From NCBI GenBank assembly GCA_035542155.1, contig DATKLX010000209.1:1-8217 (forward strand): DNA of 8,217 bases, given 5' to 3'. Positions 1 through 6,175 of the stretch are shown here, piece after piece; within the stretch, counting starts at the first letter, position 1, and every line of letters starts with the position of its first letter. This stretch comes from DATKLX01 sp035542155 (lineage in GTDB: Bacteria; Chloroflexota; Anaerolineae; Anaerolineales; Anaerolineaceae). The position numbers were made by a program, and so were the translations under genes. The notes under the pieces were generated by a model. It did no database searches and had not been told where the DNA came from. It worked only from the letters and a program-made list of their open reading frames with translations.

Positions 1-206
1 GGGACCTGGATGTCTACGGCCCGGGTGGCCTGCCAGGCCAGACCGGCCACAATTTCGTCACCGGGCAGGGCCATGCGCACTTCCGCGTCGGAAGCGCCCC
101 AGCGTTGCTGCCAGGGGCGGATGACCGGCCGGTAGAGGGCCAGCCCAGCGATCACGATCACGGCTGCCAGTCCGACGATTCCGAGAATGATTTTCTTTGT
201 CTTCAT
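1..206 (-). CDS. SRPBCC-family protein with N-terminal membrane anchor (partial, N-terminus only)
   Basis: The first 68 codons of a minus-strand gene run off the left edge of the window. The start ATG (204-206) has AAGAGGA about 6-7 nt upstream. Residues 1-4 are basic (MKTK) and residues 5-25 are strongly hydrophobic, which fits a single membrane anchor or uncleaved signal. Residues 35-52 read QRWGASDAEVRMALPGDE, followed by TRAVDIQV. This 'RWGAxxxEV...LPGDE...TRAV.I' pattern is the usual opening of membrane-anchored SRPBCC (START/Bet v1-like) proteins, which fold into a ligand-binding helix-grip. The ligand is unknown. The gene lies 79 bp behind the DUF2178-like gene on the same strand with no visible terminator between them, so it is probably the third gene of the XRE operon. 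Family assignment rests on the N-terminal motif only, because the fold itself is outside the window. Confidence 0.75.
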   Translation of the reverse strand, partial: MKTKKIILGIVGLAAVIVIAGLALYRPVIRPWQQRWGASDAEVRMALPGDEIVAGLAWQATRAVDIQV

Positions 207-285
207 GGGAAAATCCTCTTTTCCACAACCATGATTTGCTGATTCATTGGAAGTACGCCGGATGGTAGTGAAATGTTCCTGAGGT

Positions 286-744
286 TTAGCTGTGGTTTTG
301 CTCGTAAACAAGAGCGCCAATGTAGGCGAGGAAGGGGATGACCACAACTGCAAGCAAGGAAAAAAACAACGCGTTGCCAGACAATGCCGGTAAACCCACA
401 TCCCCTGCAAAGGTGGTATAGATCAAAACGGCAAAGGCCAGAGAACCGGACAGCCCATATGCCCGTTGGCCTGCCCGGGCCCGGATCCATTGGAGACGTT
501 CGTCGTTTTCTTTGATCTGCATTTGCTGGCCAGCCCTGGGGTTAGCGCGAACGTAGGCATATTGAAGCAGGCTCACGAATCCCAGAATCAGGAGCATGAC
601 ACTGGCCCCCAGAATAAGCCCTTCGGGTAAGCTGATCCCCAGTCGCGGCAGGACCAGCCCGAGCAGAGCCACGCCCACCCCAAGCCCTACAAAGACCAGC
701 CCCCAGGTCAAAATGTTCTTCCTCCAACTGGATTGATTACGCAT
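286..744 (-). CDS. Four-helix DUF2178-like membrane protein
   Basis: A 152-aa integral membrane protein of unknown function. Hydrophobic segments lie at about residues 11-33, 41-63, 94-113 and 125-147. A polar central loop (about 66-93) contains KENDERLQWIRARAGQ, and the 'NDER...I..+AG..AY' pattern between helix pairs is typical of DUF2178 and related small membrane proteins usually encoded beside Cro/XRE repressors. I chose the ATG at 742-744 because GGGGAGG (751-757) sits 6 nt before it. The ATG at 748-750 abuts that sequence with no spacing, and an ATG at 795 lies well inside the repressor gene. With this start the gene overlaps the end of the repressor by 8 nt, which suggests translational coupling. 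The substrate or partner is not known. In this gene arrangement the membrane protein is often thought to be co-expressed with, and possibly sensed together with, its XRE partner; that is inference. Confidence 0.8.
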   Translation of the reverse strand: MRNQSSWRKNILTWGLVFVGLGVGVALLGLVLPRLGISLPEGLILGASVMLLILGFVSLLQYAYVRANPRAGQQMQIKENDERLQWIRARAGQRAYGLSGSLAFAVLIYTTFAGDVGLPALSGNALFFSLLAVVVIPFLAYIGALVYEQNHS

Positions 745-949
745 TGCCATCCTCCCCTTCGTGACAAATGAATAGCTCTTCGATTTTGATCCCAAACTGG
801 CGAGCGAGCCGGAAGGCCAACTGGATAGATGGGTTATATCGTCCGCGCTCGAGCGAAATGATGGTCTGGCGGGATACGCCCACCCGCTCTCCCAATTCCT
901 GCTGGGTCCACCCCTTTTCAGCCCGCAGCTCTTCTAATCTGTTTTCCAT
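737..949 (-). CDS. Small Cro/XRE-family helix-turn-helix transcriptional regulator
   Basis: A 70-aa protein made almost entirely of one helix-turn-helix domain. Residues 3-60 match the compact HTH_3 type: LEELRAEKGWTQQELGERVG, then SRQTIISLERGRYNPS as the recognition helix and following turn, then LAFRLARQFGIKIEELF. The charged tail (GEDGNA) overlaps the next gene. GAGGG (953-957) lies 3 nt before the ATG, short but usable. Proteins of this size bind DNA as dimers and commonly repress their own operon. The gene's own promoter is bracketed by two near-identical palindromes (962-979 and 1005-1022), which are the obvious candidate binding sites. The expected role is a negative autoregulator of this gene plus the membrane protein and SRPBCC genes. 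There is no ligand-binding domain, so any signal must act through another protein or through levels of the repressor itself. Confidence 0.92.
   Translation of the reverse strand: MENRLEELRAEKGWTQQELGERVGVSRQTIISLERGRYNPSIQLAFRLARQFGIKIEELFICHEGEDGNA
751..757 (-). promoter_or_regulatory. Ribosome binding site that decides the DUF2178-like start
   Basis: The minus-strand sequence GGGGAGG lies within the end of the XRE coding region. It is 6 nt from the ATG at 742-744 and directly abuts the ATG at 748-750. The spacing therefore favours the inner ATG and links translation of the membrane protein to ribosomes finishing the repressor. Confidence 0.6.
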
Positions 950-961
950 ACACCCTCGAAT

Positions 962-979
962 TGTAAAGCTTGCTTGACA
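962..979. promoter_or_regulatory. Candidate operator O1 (palindrome over the transcription start)
   Basis: TGTAAAGCTTGCTTGACA is an 18-bp imperfect palindrome (TGTAAAGC-TT-GCTTGACA) with one mismatched pair. It covers the predicted start point of the XRE operon. Its inverted near-copy O2 lies on the other side of the -10 box: 17 of 19 bases match when positions 962-980 are compared with the reverse complement of 1004-1022. Binding by the XRE dimer is inferred. Confidence 0.65.
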
Positions 980-981
980 TC

Positions 982-1010
982 AGTATAGCACGAGGATGGC
1001 GAAATGTCAA
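982..1010 (-). promoter_or_regulatory. Strong sigma70-type promoter of the XRE operon
   Basis: On the minus strand a perfect -35 box TTGACA (plus positions 1005-1010) and a -10 box TATACT (982-987) are separated by exactly 17 bp. Transcription should start near position 975, giving a leader of about 26 nt before the repressor ATG. The promoter begins just downstream of the LuxR stop codon (1030-1032). No terminator with a T-tract is visible between them, so read-through from the LuxR gene is possible. Confidence 0.85.
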
Positions 1011-1022
1011 GCGTGCTTTACA
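1005..1022. promoter_or_regulatory. Candidate operator O2 (palindrome over the -35 box)
   Basis: TGTCAAGCGTGCTTTACA has the same palindromic design as O1, read in the opposite direction. It contains the whole -35 box of the XRE promoter (1005-1010). The O1 and O2 centres are 43 bp apart, about four helical turns, so two bound dimers would sit on the same face of the DNA and could contact each other while blocking both ends of the promoter. A protein bound here would directly exclude RNA polymerase. Confidence 0.65.
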
Positions 1023-1029
1023 TTCCTCC

Positions 1030-3852
1030 TCAATCTCTGTCCTCGATCATTCCTAACCTCCTCCCTTTCCCCACCGCCTCGGTCCGGTTCTGCGCGTCGA
1101 GCTTGCGCAGGATGTGGTTGATGTGGCTCTTGACCGTACCCACCGTGACGACCAGCTCTTCCGCGATCGCCTGGTTGCTGCGCCCGCGCGCCATGAGGCG
1201 AAGCACCTCCACCTCGCGCTCGCTGAGCGGCTCGACCAGCGAGCTACCCGGTCTCTGGGTGGGAGCGGGCTCTTCCGCGCCACCCACGGCGATGGCTGCC
1301 AGGATCCGCTCGATATACGCCGCGTGGATCCCATCACGGGCGTCCTCGCCCATCAGCCGGGCGAGGAGCGGGCCCTGGTCGAAGATGCGCAGGTAGCCTT
1401 CCGGTTCGGCCAGGGCCAGCGCGCGGCGCAACGAATCGCGAGCCGCGGGCGGGTCCCCTTCTTCCAGGCTGGCTTTCGCCGCGAGCAGAGCCAGTTCGAT
1501 GACCCTGGTTTTCAGGTCGTTGGTTTCTGCCAGGTCGAGCTGTTTCTCGAGGTGCTCTCGGGCGGCCTGTGGATTTCCCAACGCGATCTGCGCTTCCGCC
1601 CAGGCCAGGTCGGCCAGGTAATAGGCCTCGGCCGCCCCGATTGGGCCCATCCCGGGCGGGAAAATGGCCCGATCGTCGGCGGAATATGCCTGGCACCAGC
1701 CGGCCGCCTCCGCCAGTGCGCCGGGATCCTTTGGGCTGCGCCGGATGGCGTGGACCGCCCTTAACCCGCGTGTACAGAACTGGACGTCCGGCCAGGCCTC
1801 TTCCAGCCGGTCCAGGCATTGCGATGCCTCCACCGTCCGCCCCTGGATCTGGTTGAGGCGAAACAGGGCGACATACGCGACGAACAAGTAATAGGGATTC
1901 ATCCCCCAGCCCATCTGCTCCAGGCCGCCGCCCAGGCGCTGTCCGGCCTCCTCCAGGCGGTCCTGCTCTATCAGCACGCAGCCCAGGGCAACATCCAGGC
2001 AGCCCAGCGCGGGCAGGTCATCCTCTGGATGAGCCAGCAGCGCGGCGATATCCGCCTGTCCCTGCCGGCAGAGACCCGCGGAGCGGTTCAATTGCCCCTG
2101 TACATACGCCAGGCGGGCCAGGTGGAAAGTTGATTCGACCACTCCGAAGAACAGTCCCCCTCCGAGGGCGATCTGCCGAGCCGTCTCGAGGACCGCGGCG
2201 GCGGATCTGGACTCGTGCAGCGCCAGGCGGGCATAGCCGGTCATCAGCAGGCCGGTGAACCGGCCGGGATTCCCCTCGGGATATGCCTCGACCGTGCGCC
2301 GGGCGAGGGCGAGCAGCTCCTGGGGATCGACCGCCGGATCCGGCGTCATGGCCAGGAAGGTTCGCACCACAGCCGCAATTTCAGTCAGGCCGAAAACAGG
2401 CAGCTCGCTTTTCCCGGACGCGATCCATGCTTCGGCCTGCCCCAGGCGCGCTTCGACCCTGGGCCAGTTTGCCCGCCGGAAATGAAGGGCCAGCGCGAAT
2501 GCTTGCAAAACACAGAGCATCGGGCGGCGCTGTATCACTGCTTCGGGGAAGGCGGAACACCAGTCGTAGATAGCGGCGATGTCGCTGTGCACGATGAGGT
2601 CGAAGCTGTGCTGTTCGACGAAGGCAGCCGCGTAATCCCAGTCCTGAGCCTGGAAGGCATGGGCGGCGGCCTCGCGGAAGAACCCTTTCGCGGCCAGCCA
2701 TTCGCACGCCGCGCGGTGCAGCCGCGGGATCCGTCCCGGCTGGGAGCCTTTGAGTTGCGCCCGCAGGAAATCGCGGAATAGATGGTGGTAGCGATACCAG
2801 CGCCCCTCCTCGTCGAGGGGGACCAGGAAGAGATTGGAGCGAGAAAGGTAGTCGATTATCGAAAGAGGAGAAGAGAACAGAGACCGGAGAACAGTACCCA
2901 AAGGACTGTTCTCCGGTCTCTGTTCTCCGCTCTCTACGAGGGCCCCACATAATTCTGCGCAGAAGCGCTCCAGAACCGAGGTGTACAGGAGAAAGGCCTG
3001 GACCTCTTCTGGCTGGCGGTCGATCACCTCTTCCAGCAGATACTCGGCCAGGTAGCGGTGACTGCCGGTGAAGGACCCGAGAAAGTCTTCCTGCCCCTGC
3101 CCTTCCGTTCCGCGCGAATGCCCGGATAACGAGAGCGCGGCCAACTGCAGGCCGGCTGCCCACCCTTCGGTGCGCTGTTCGAGCGCTGCGATCCCCTGGG
3201 GCGGCAGGTCGAGCTGCATCACCTCGCTCAGAAACCGGGCCGTTTCCTCTCTGCTGAAGCGCAGATCGGCCGCGCGCACCTCGACCATCTGGCCGCGGGC
3301 GCGCAGGCGCGCCAGGGGGAGGGGCGGCCGGGAGCGGCTGCCCAGAGCGATGCGCAGATTTTCCGGCCGGCGCTCGACCAGCTCGCTCAGTGCGGCGTGG
3401 ATTTCCGCAGCGCCGATCAGGTGGTAGTCATCCAGGATCAAAACGGTATTGCGGCCATCCGCGATCAGGATATTGATCAGCGCGGCGATCACAAGCCGCA
3501 GATCCATCTCAGGTGTAGACCGCAGGCGTCGGGCGATCTGGGTCAGCTCCGGGAGCGAGCCGAGAGCCTGGAGGAAGCTGTGGATGAGATAGGAGCCAAA
3601 GGGGATCGGGTCGCCATCGCTGGCGTCCAGGGTGTACCAGGCCACCGCGGTCCCGGCATTCTGCATCGACCGGGCCCAATCCGCCAGCAGGGTGGTTTTT
3701 CCATAACCGGCCGGCGCGCAGACCAGGATCAGCCCCGCGGCGCTGTCGGCGGCCAGGTGATCCAGCAGGCGCGCGCGGAGGACCACCCGCTGCCGCGCCG
3801 GGGGCACCCGCAGCTTGGTGAGGACAAGAGGTGTGCTGGTTTCAGAGGTCAT
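1030..3852 (-). CDS. MalT-like LuxR-family ATP-dependent transcriptional activator
   Basis: A 940-aa cytoplasmic regulator of the STAND/MalT type. At the N-terminus is an NTPase module with a Walker A loop APAGYGKTT (residues 46-54), a Walker B stretch VLILDDYHL (137-145) and the GSRSRPPLPLARLRARGQ segment (171-188). The winged-helix region ends near YRYHHLFRDFLR (353-364). A helical TPR-like array spans about 375-850. The C-terminal LuxR HTH is at about 873-932, with PLSEREVEVLRLMARG and VGTVKSHINHILRKL as key segments. Family members bind an inducer through the TPR region, bind ATP, oligomerise and activate transcription; the inducer and targets here are unknown. Between the ERFC segment and DYLSRSNLFLVPLD lies an extra run (about 307-331) encoded by a perfect inverted repeat, so the protein is longer than usual at that point but stays in frame. 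The ribosome binding site is weak (GGAAAG, 12 nt before ATG). The gene is transcribed divergently from the flavodoxin gene. Confidence 0.93.
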   Translation of the reverse strand: MTSETSTPLVLTKLRVPPARQRVVLRARLLDHLAADSAAGLILVCAPAGYGKTTLLADWARSMQNAGTAVAWYTLDASDGDPIPFGSYLIHSFLQALGSLPELTQIARRLRSTPEMDLRLVIAALINILIADGRNTVLILDDYHLIGAAEIHAALSELVERRPENLRIALGSRSRPPLPLARLRARGQMVEVRAADLRFSREETARFLSEVMQLDLPPQGIAALEQRTEGWAAGLQLAALSLSGHSRGTEGQGQEDFLGSFTGSHRYLAEYLLEEVIDRQPEEVQAFLLYTSVLERFCAELCGALVESGEQRPENSPLGTVLRSLFSSPLSIIDYLSRSNLFLVPLDEEGRWYRYHHLFRDFLRAQLKGSQPGRIPRLHRAACEWLAAKGFFREAAAHAFQAQDWDYAAAFVEQHSFDLIVHSDIAAIYDWCSAFPEAVIQRRPMLCVLQAFALALHFRRANWPRVEARLGQAEAWIASGKSELPVFGLTEIAAVVRTFLAMTPDPAVDPQELLALARRTVEAYPEGNPGRFTGLLMTGYARLALHESRSAAAVLETARQIALGGGLFFGVVESTFHLARLAYVQGQLNRSAGLCRQGQADIAALLAHPEDDLPALGCLDVALGCVLIEQDRLEEAGQRLGGGLEQMGWGMNPYYLFVAYVALFRLNQIQGRTVEASQCLDRLEEAWPDVQFCTRGLRAVHAIRRSPKDPGALAEAAGWCQAYSADDRAIFPPGMGPIGAAEAYYLADLAWAEAQIALGNPQAAREHLEKQLDLAETNDLKTRVIELALLAAKASLEEGDPPAARDSLRRALALAEPEGYLRIFDQGPLLARLMGEDARDGIHAAYIERILAAIAVGGAEEPAPTQRPGSSLVEPLSEREVEVLRLMARGRSNQAIAEELVVTVGTVKSHINHILRKLDAQNRTEAVGKGRRLGMIEDRD
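2873..2927. repeat. Perfect 23-bp inverted repeat inserted in frame within the LuxR gene
   Basis: Positions 2873-2895 and 2905-2927 are exact reverse complements, separated by a 9-nt loop (2896-2904, ACCCAAAGG). The right arm, with two flanking bases, contains CTGTTCTCCG twice (2906-2915 and 2920-2929), exactly 14 bp apart. The left arm contains CGGAGAACAG at 2885-2894 and a degraded copy at 2871-2880. The element encodes about residues 309-327 of the regulator (GEQRPENS...SLFS). It falls between two segments that are normally nearly adjacent in MalT-like proteins. This looks like a small palindromic element that entered the gene without breaking the reading frame. The mRNA would also form a very stable hairpin here. 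No T-tract follows, so it is not a terminator. Confidence 0.85.
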
Positions 3853-3897
3853 CGGCTACTGCTTTCCATTTCGATGGAGGAACGGAAGACGATTGTT

Positions 3898-3907
3898 ATC
3901 CTAGGAT
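3898..3907. repeat. Short perfect palindrome downstream of the LuxR promoter
   Basis: ATCCTAGGAT is a 10-bp perfect palindrome. It sits immediately downstream of the predicted start point of the LuxR gene (about +2 to +12) and could be an operator. A palindrome this short can also occur by chance. Confidence 0.3.
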
Positions 3908-3915
3908 TAGTCCTT

Positions 3916-3944
3916 ATACTAGCGCGGTTTTTCGATTTTGCCAA
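3916..3944 (-). promoter_or_regulatory. Candidate promoter of the LuxR-type regulator gene
   Basis: On the minus strand TTGGCA (3939-3944) and TAGTAT (3916-3921) are separated by 17 bp. The -35 box matches consensus at five of six bases and the -10 box at four of six. The predicted start near 3909 leaves a leader of about 57 nt. The surrounding AT-rich patch (about 3890-3960) stands out from its GC-rich neighbours, which supports a promoter location. Confidence 0.5.
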
Positions 3945-3992
3945 TCTACCCTGAAATCTAACCCTGGATAGATGCGGCCGTGGCCGGTTGAT

Positions 3993-4001
3993 TGGTATGA
4001 T
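3993..4001 (+). promoter_or_regulatory. Candidate extended -10 promoter of the flavodoxin gene
   Basis: TGGTATGAT matches the extended -10 pattern TGnTATAAT with one mismatch in the hexamer. No good -35 box lies 16-18 bp upstream, which is tolerable for an extended -10 promoter. It would give a leader of about 46 nt that ends in a purine-rich ribosome binding region. Confidence 0.35.
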
Positions 4002-4053
4002 GAGGCTACAGTGGATTTGAATCACCGAACGAGAGGAAAGGAAAAGGAAACCG

Positions 4054-4608
4054 ATGGATCACAAAGTTTTGGTCGCTTATGCATCGACGCATGGCTCTAC
4101 CCAGGAGATCGCCGAATTCGTCGCGGCGGTCCTGCGCGAGCAGGGACTGGAGGCCGAATTACTGCCAGCGCGGAACGTGCGCTCGCTGGATGGATATGCC
4201 GCCGTGGTGCTCGGCGCGCCGCTGTATATGTTTCACCTGCACAAAGATGCGCAGCGCTTCCTCTCCCGGTTCCAGAAGGCGCTGGCTGGGGGCGTGCCGG
4301 TCGCGATTTTCGCCGGCGGTCCCTTTGCGCCCGCGGAAGAAAAAACCTGGCAGGAAGTGCGCCAGCAGCTCGATCAAGAGCTGGCTAAGTTCCCCTGGCT
4401 GCGACCGGCCGCGGTGGAAGTGGTCGGCGGGAGATTCGACCCGAACCACCTGCGCTTCCCCTGGAACCTGGTCCCCGCGCTCAAGCAGATGCAGCCCAGC
4501 GACCTGCGCAATTGGGACGCGATCCGCGCCTGGGCCGCAGGCCTGCCAGCGCAGATCGGCCATCCCACCCAGGAAGGGCAGCCTGCAGAACAGGAGACGG
4601 CCCATTGA
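4054..4608 (+). CDS. Flavodoxin-domain (FMN) protein, HemG/flavodoxin-like
   Basis: A 184-aa soluble flavoprotein of the flavodoxin superfamily. Residues 4-16 (KVLVAYASTHGST) form the first strand and the FMN phosphate-binding loop S11-T-H-G-S-T16. LDGYAAVVLGAPLYMFHLHKDAQRFL (45-70) is the second flavin-contact region. VPVAIFAGGP (81-90) is the third strand. RFPWNLVPALKQM (134-146) and NWDAIRAWAAG (153-163) match the C-terminal part of flavodoxin-domain proteins related to menaquinone-dependent protoporphyrinogen oxidase. It should bind FMN and carry out one- or two-electron transfer. The partner is not shown by sequence; it could donate electrons to the oxidoreductase or oxygenase encoded next, or be unrelated. 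The start has AAGGA about 5-6 nt upstream (around 4044-4048). Its stop codon TGA (4606-4608) overlaps the TTG that opens the following pseudogene. It appears complete, unlike the two genes after it. Confidence 0.85.
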   Translation: MDHKVLVAYASTHGSTQEIAEFVAAVLREQGLEAELLPARNVRSLDGYAAVVLGAPLYMFHLHKDAQRFLSRFQKALAGGVPVAIFAGGPFAPAEEKTWQEVRQQLDQELAKFPWLRPAAVEVVGGRFDPNHLRFPWNLVPALKQMQPSDLRNWDAIRAWAAGLPAQIGHPTQEGQPAEQETAH

Positions 4609-5174
4609 GCAGCGCAAAGCGGGTCTTGATCTCGATCTTCGGCGGCCCGATCGGGATGGCTGACATCGTTATTTTGCCCGCGACAGGCAGAATCAAGCTG
4701 CAGATGCTGCGTCTCGCCGCTCCGGAGGCCGGCTGACGCCTGGGGCCGACGCTGTGTTCGGGGCTGACGATCGCCCGGTATGAGAATTTTGGCGGCTGCC
4801 CGTCGATTGGGGCGCTGCGCAAGCGGCTGAAACGCGACTGGCCCGAGCAGACGGAGTGGGGCATCCACGTGCTGCTGGCCCAGAACGGTCTGGGCGAGTT
4901 CATCACCGGCGACACCCATCAATATGGAATGACCTTCGACCCCTTTGACAGCGAGCGCGCCAGCGAGTTGGTGCTCGCCTATCTGGATTCGTTTGCCAGA
5001 CTGCCCGAGCGGCGGATTGTGGAGCGCTGGCACGGGGTCTATCCAGGGCTGGATGGACAGAGCGAGATCGTGGCGACGCCCGAAGCGGGGGCCACGCTCG
5101 TTCAGGTGACCAATGGGCTGGGGATGACGATGTCCTTCGGACTGGCAGAGGAAATTTTGGATGATCTGGTATGA
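4605..5174 (+). pseudogene. Decayed FAD-dependent oxidoreductase (TIGR03364-like), internally deleted and with a nonsense codon
   Basis: One reading frame runs from a TTG at 4605 to TGA at 5172-5174, broken by TGA at 4734-4736. After the break it reads RLGPTLCSGLTIARYENF, then HVLLAQNGLGEFITGDTHQYG, RIVERWHGVYPGLDG, and finally VTNGLGMTMSFGLAEEIL. This is the substrate-binding and C-terminal half of TIGR03364-type (DadA/glycine-oxidase-like) FAD oxidoreductases, a family often associated with aminophosphonate catabolism. Before the break, GRIKLQMLRLAAPEAG continues the same alignment. Family members have GW-RLGP at this point, so the TGA probably replaces a TGG tryptophan codon. The 190-codon span is about half the usual length of roughly 370 residues. 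Nearly all of the dinucleotide-binding domain is gone. A short start, KRVLISIFGGPIGMAD, may be a trace of the GxGxxG loop with one glycine lost. It overlaps the next gene by 4 nt (ATGA). Loss of function is near certain; family identity is recalled from motifs. Confidence 0.75.
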
Positions 5175-6054
5175 ATGGGAATCTCAGCGCGCTGTTGGCG
5201 CAATATCGGGATGGGTTCGGCCTGCCCCGCGGGCTCTATCTGGAAGAGCAGGTTTACCGGGCCGAACTGGAGCGGATCTGGCGCAAAGGCTGGCTGTTTG
5301 CCGGTCACAGCATCGAGATTCAGGAGCCGGGAGATTATTTCCTGTTTTCCCTGGGCGCGGAAGAACTGATCGTCGCGCGGACCGAAACGGGCGCGATCGC
5401 CGCCAGCCACAACCTCTGCCGCCACCGCGGCTCACTGGTGGTGACCGAGGCCAGCGGCCACGCCAGGCGGCTCGTCTGTCCGTACCACCAGTGGACCTAC
5501 GCTCCAGACGGCGAGCTGATGCCCGAGGACCTGGACAAATCGGCCTGGGGCCTGAAGCGGGTCGCGGCATGCGAGCTGGAAGGGTTGATCTTCGTCTGCC
5601 TGGCAAACGAGCCTCCCGATTTCGAGCCTGCCGCTGCGCTGATGGCGCCGATGGTGCGCCCCCAGGGCTTTGGCCGGGCGCGCCGCTGATGGGCGAGTAC
5701 CCCGACCCTGACATGGGCACCCTCCGCCTGCGCACCCTGCCTAATTTTTGGTGCCACGCCAGCAGCGACCACGCGGTGACCACCCGGCTCACCCCTGCCG
5801 GCCTGCGTGAGACGCGGGTCCGCGTTACCTGGCTGGTAGACGCGAGCGCCCGGCCTGGGATGGATTACCAATTCGAGAAGCTGCTCCCTTTCTGGAAGCT
5901 GACCTCAGAGCAGGATTGGGAAAACTGCGCCAACGTCCAGCGGGGAGTGGAATCGCCGGCTTATTCGCCCGGGCCGCTTTCGCCGACGAAGGAGTACAAT
6001 GTGGCCAGCTTCCTGAGATGGTATGTGAACTACCTGGGGAGCCCGGCGGAATAA
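5171..6054 (+). pseudogene. Rieske-type ring-hydroxylating oxygenase alpha subunit, internally deleted and frameshifted
   Basis: The first part (5171-5689, 172 residues) has N-terminal and Rieske domains of an oxygenase alpha subunit. The [2Fe-2S] ligands are C83-R-H85 and C103-P-Y-H106, 17 residues apart, in LCRHRGS and VCPYHQWTY. It stops at TGA 5687-5689 just after PQGFGRA. From about 5683 the next frame resumes a homologous C-terminus to TAA at 6052-6054: PLMGEYPD, TLPNFWCHASSDHAV, LLPFWKLTSEQDWENC and TKEYNVASFLRWYV. The stretch expected between, with the 'NRECYHC...H' histidine ligands of the catalytic iron, is absent, while the Asp ligand candidate in SEQDWE remains. About 100-140 residues appear lost at a junction near 5675-5690, with a change of frame. 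Intact relatives (GbcA/stachydrine-demethylase-like group) oxidise N-methyl or aromatic substrates. Each half is cleanly conserved, so the deletion may be recent. An assembly error is the alternative. Confidence 0.82.
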
Positions 6055-6131
6055 CTTCCAATTCACTGTTCCACCAAGAAATAGTACACTCCCTTTCATT
6101 TTCGTTGGGGCAGATCCGGAAATCCGCGATC

Positions 6132-6137
6132 TATAAT
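6132..6137 (+). promoter_or_regulatory. Exact TATAAT -10 box before the beta-helix gene
   Basis: A perfect TATAAT lies 50 nt before the start codon in the 133-bp gap after the Rieske pseudogene. No good -35 box is found 16-18 bp upstream (the hexamer at 17-bp spacing is GGCAGA), so an activator may be needed. Transcription would begin near 6144 and include the hairpin at 6154-6175. Confidence 0.45.
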
Positions 6138-6153
6138 GGATAGAGTGGGTGGA

Positions 6154-6175
6154 TTTTCGTGCATGAGCACGAGAA
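6154..6175 (+). promoter_or_regulatory. Leader hairpin next to the ribosome binding site
   Basis: TTTTCGTGC (6154-6162) pairs with GCACGAGAA (6167-6175) over 9 bp with one G-U pair, closing a 4-nt loop ATGA. The Shine-Dalgarno sequence CGGAG (6176-6180) begins directly at the foot of the stem, 7 nt before the ATG at 6188. The stem leaves the ribosome site exposed but could affect mRNA stability or start-site access. Confidence 0.35.

Noticed and set aside
962..1022. The two matching arms as a terminator hairpin or insertion-sequence end repeats
   Set aside because: They enclose a near-consensus promoter and not an element, no T-tract follows, and each arm is itself a palindrome, which fits operators better.
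2873..2927. The inverted repeat as a transcription terminator
   Set aside because: It is in the middle of an intact coding frame and has no T-tract on either side.
2381..3163. A 260-codon minus-strand frame within the LuxR gene
   Set aside because: It shares the strand but not the frame of the MalT-like protein and is very rich in Arg, Pro and Gly, a typical out-of-frame shadow in GC-rich DNA.
4734..4736. TGA read as selenocysteine or tryptophan
   Set aside because: Other genes in the window (the LuxR regulator, the flavodoxin) end at TGA, no SECIS-like stem was seen directly after it, and the gene has other severe damage.
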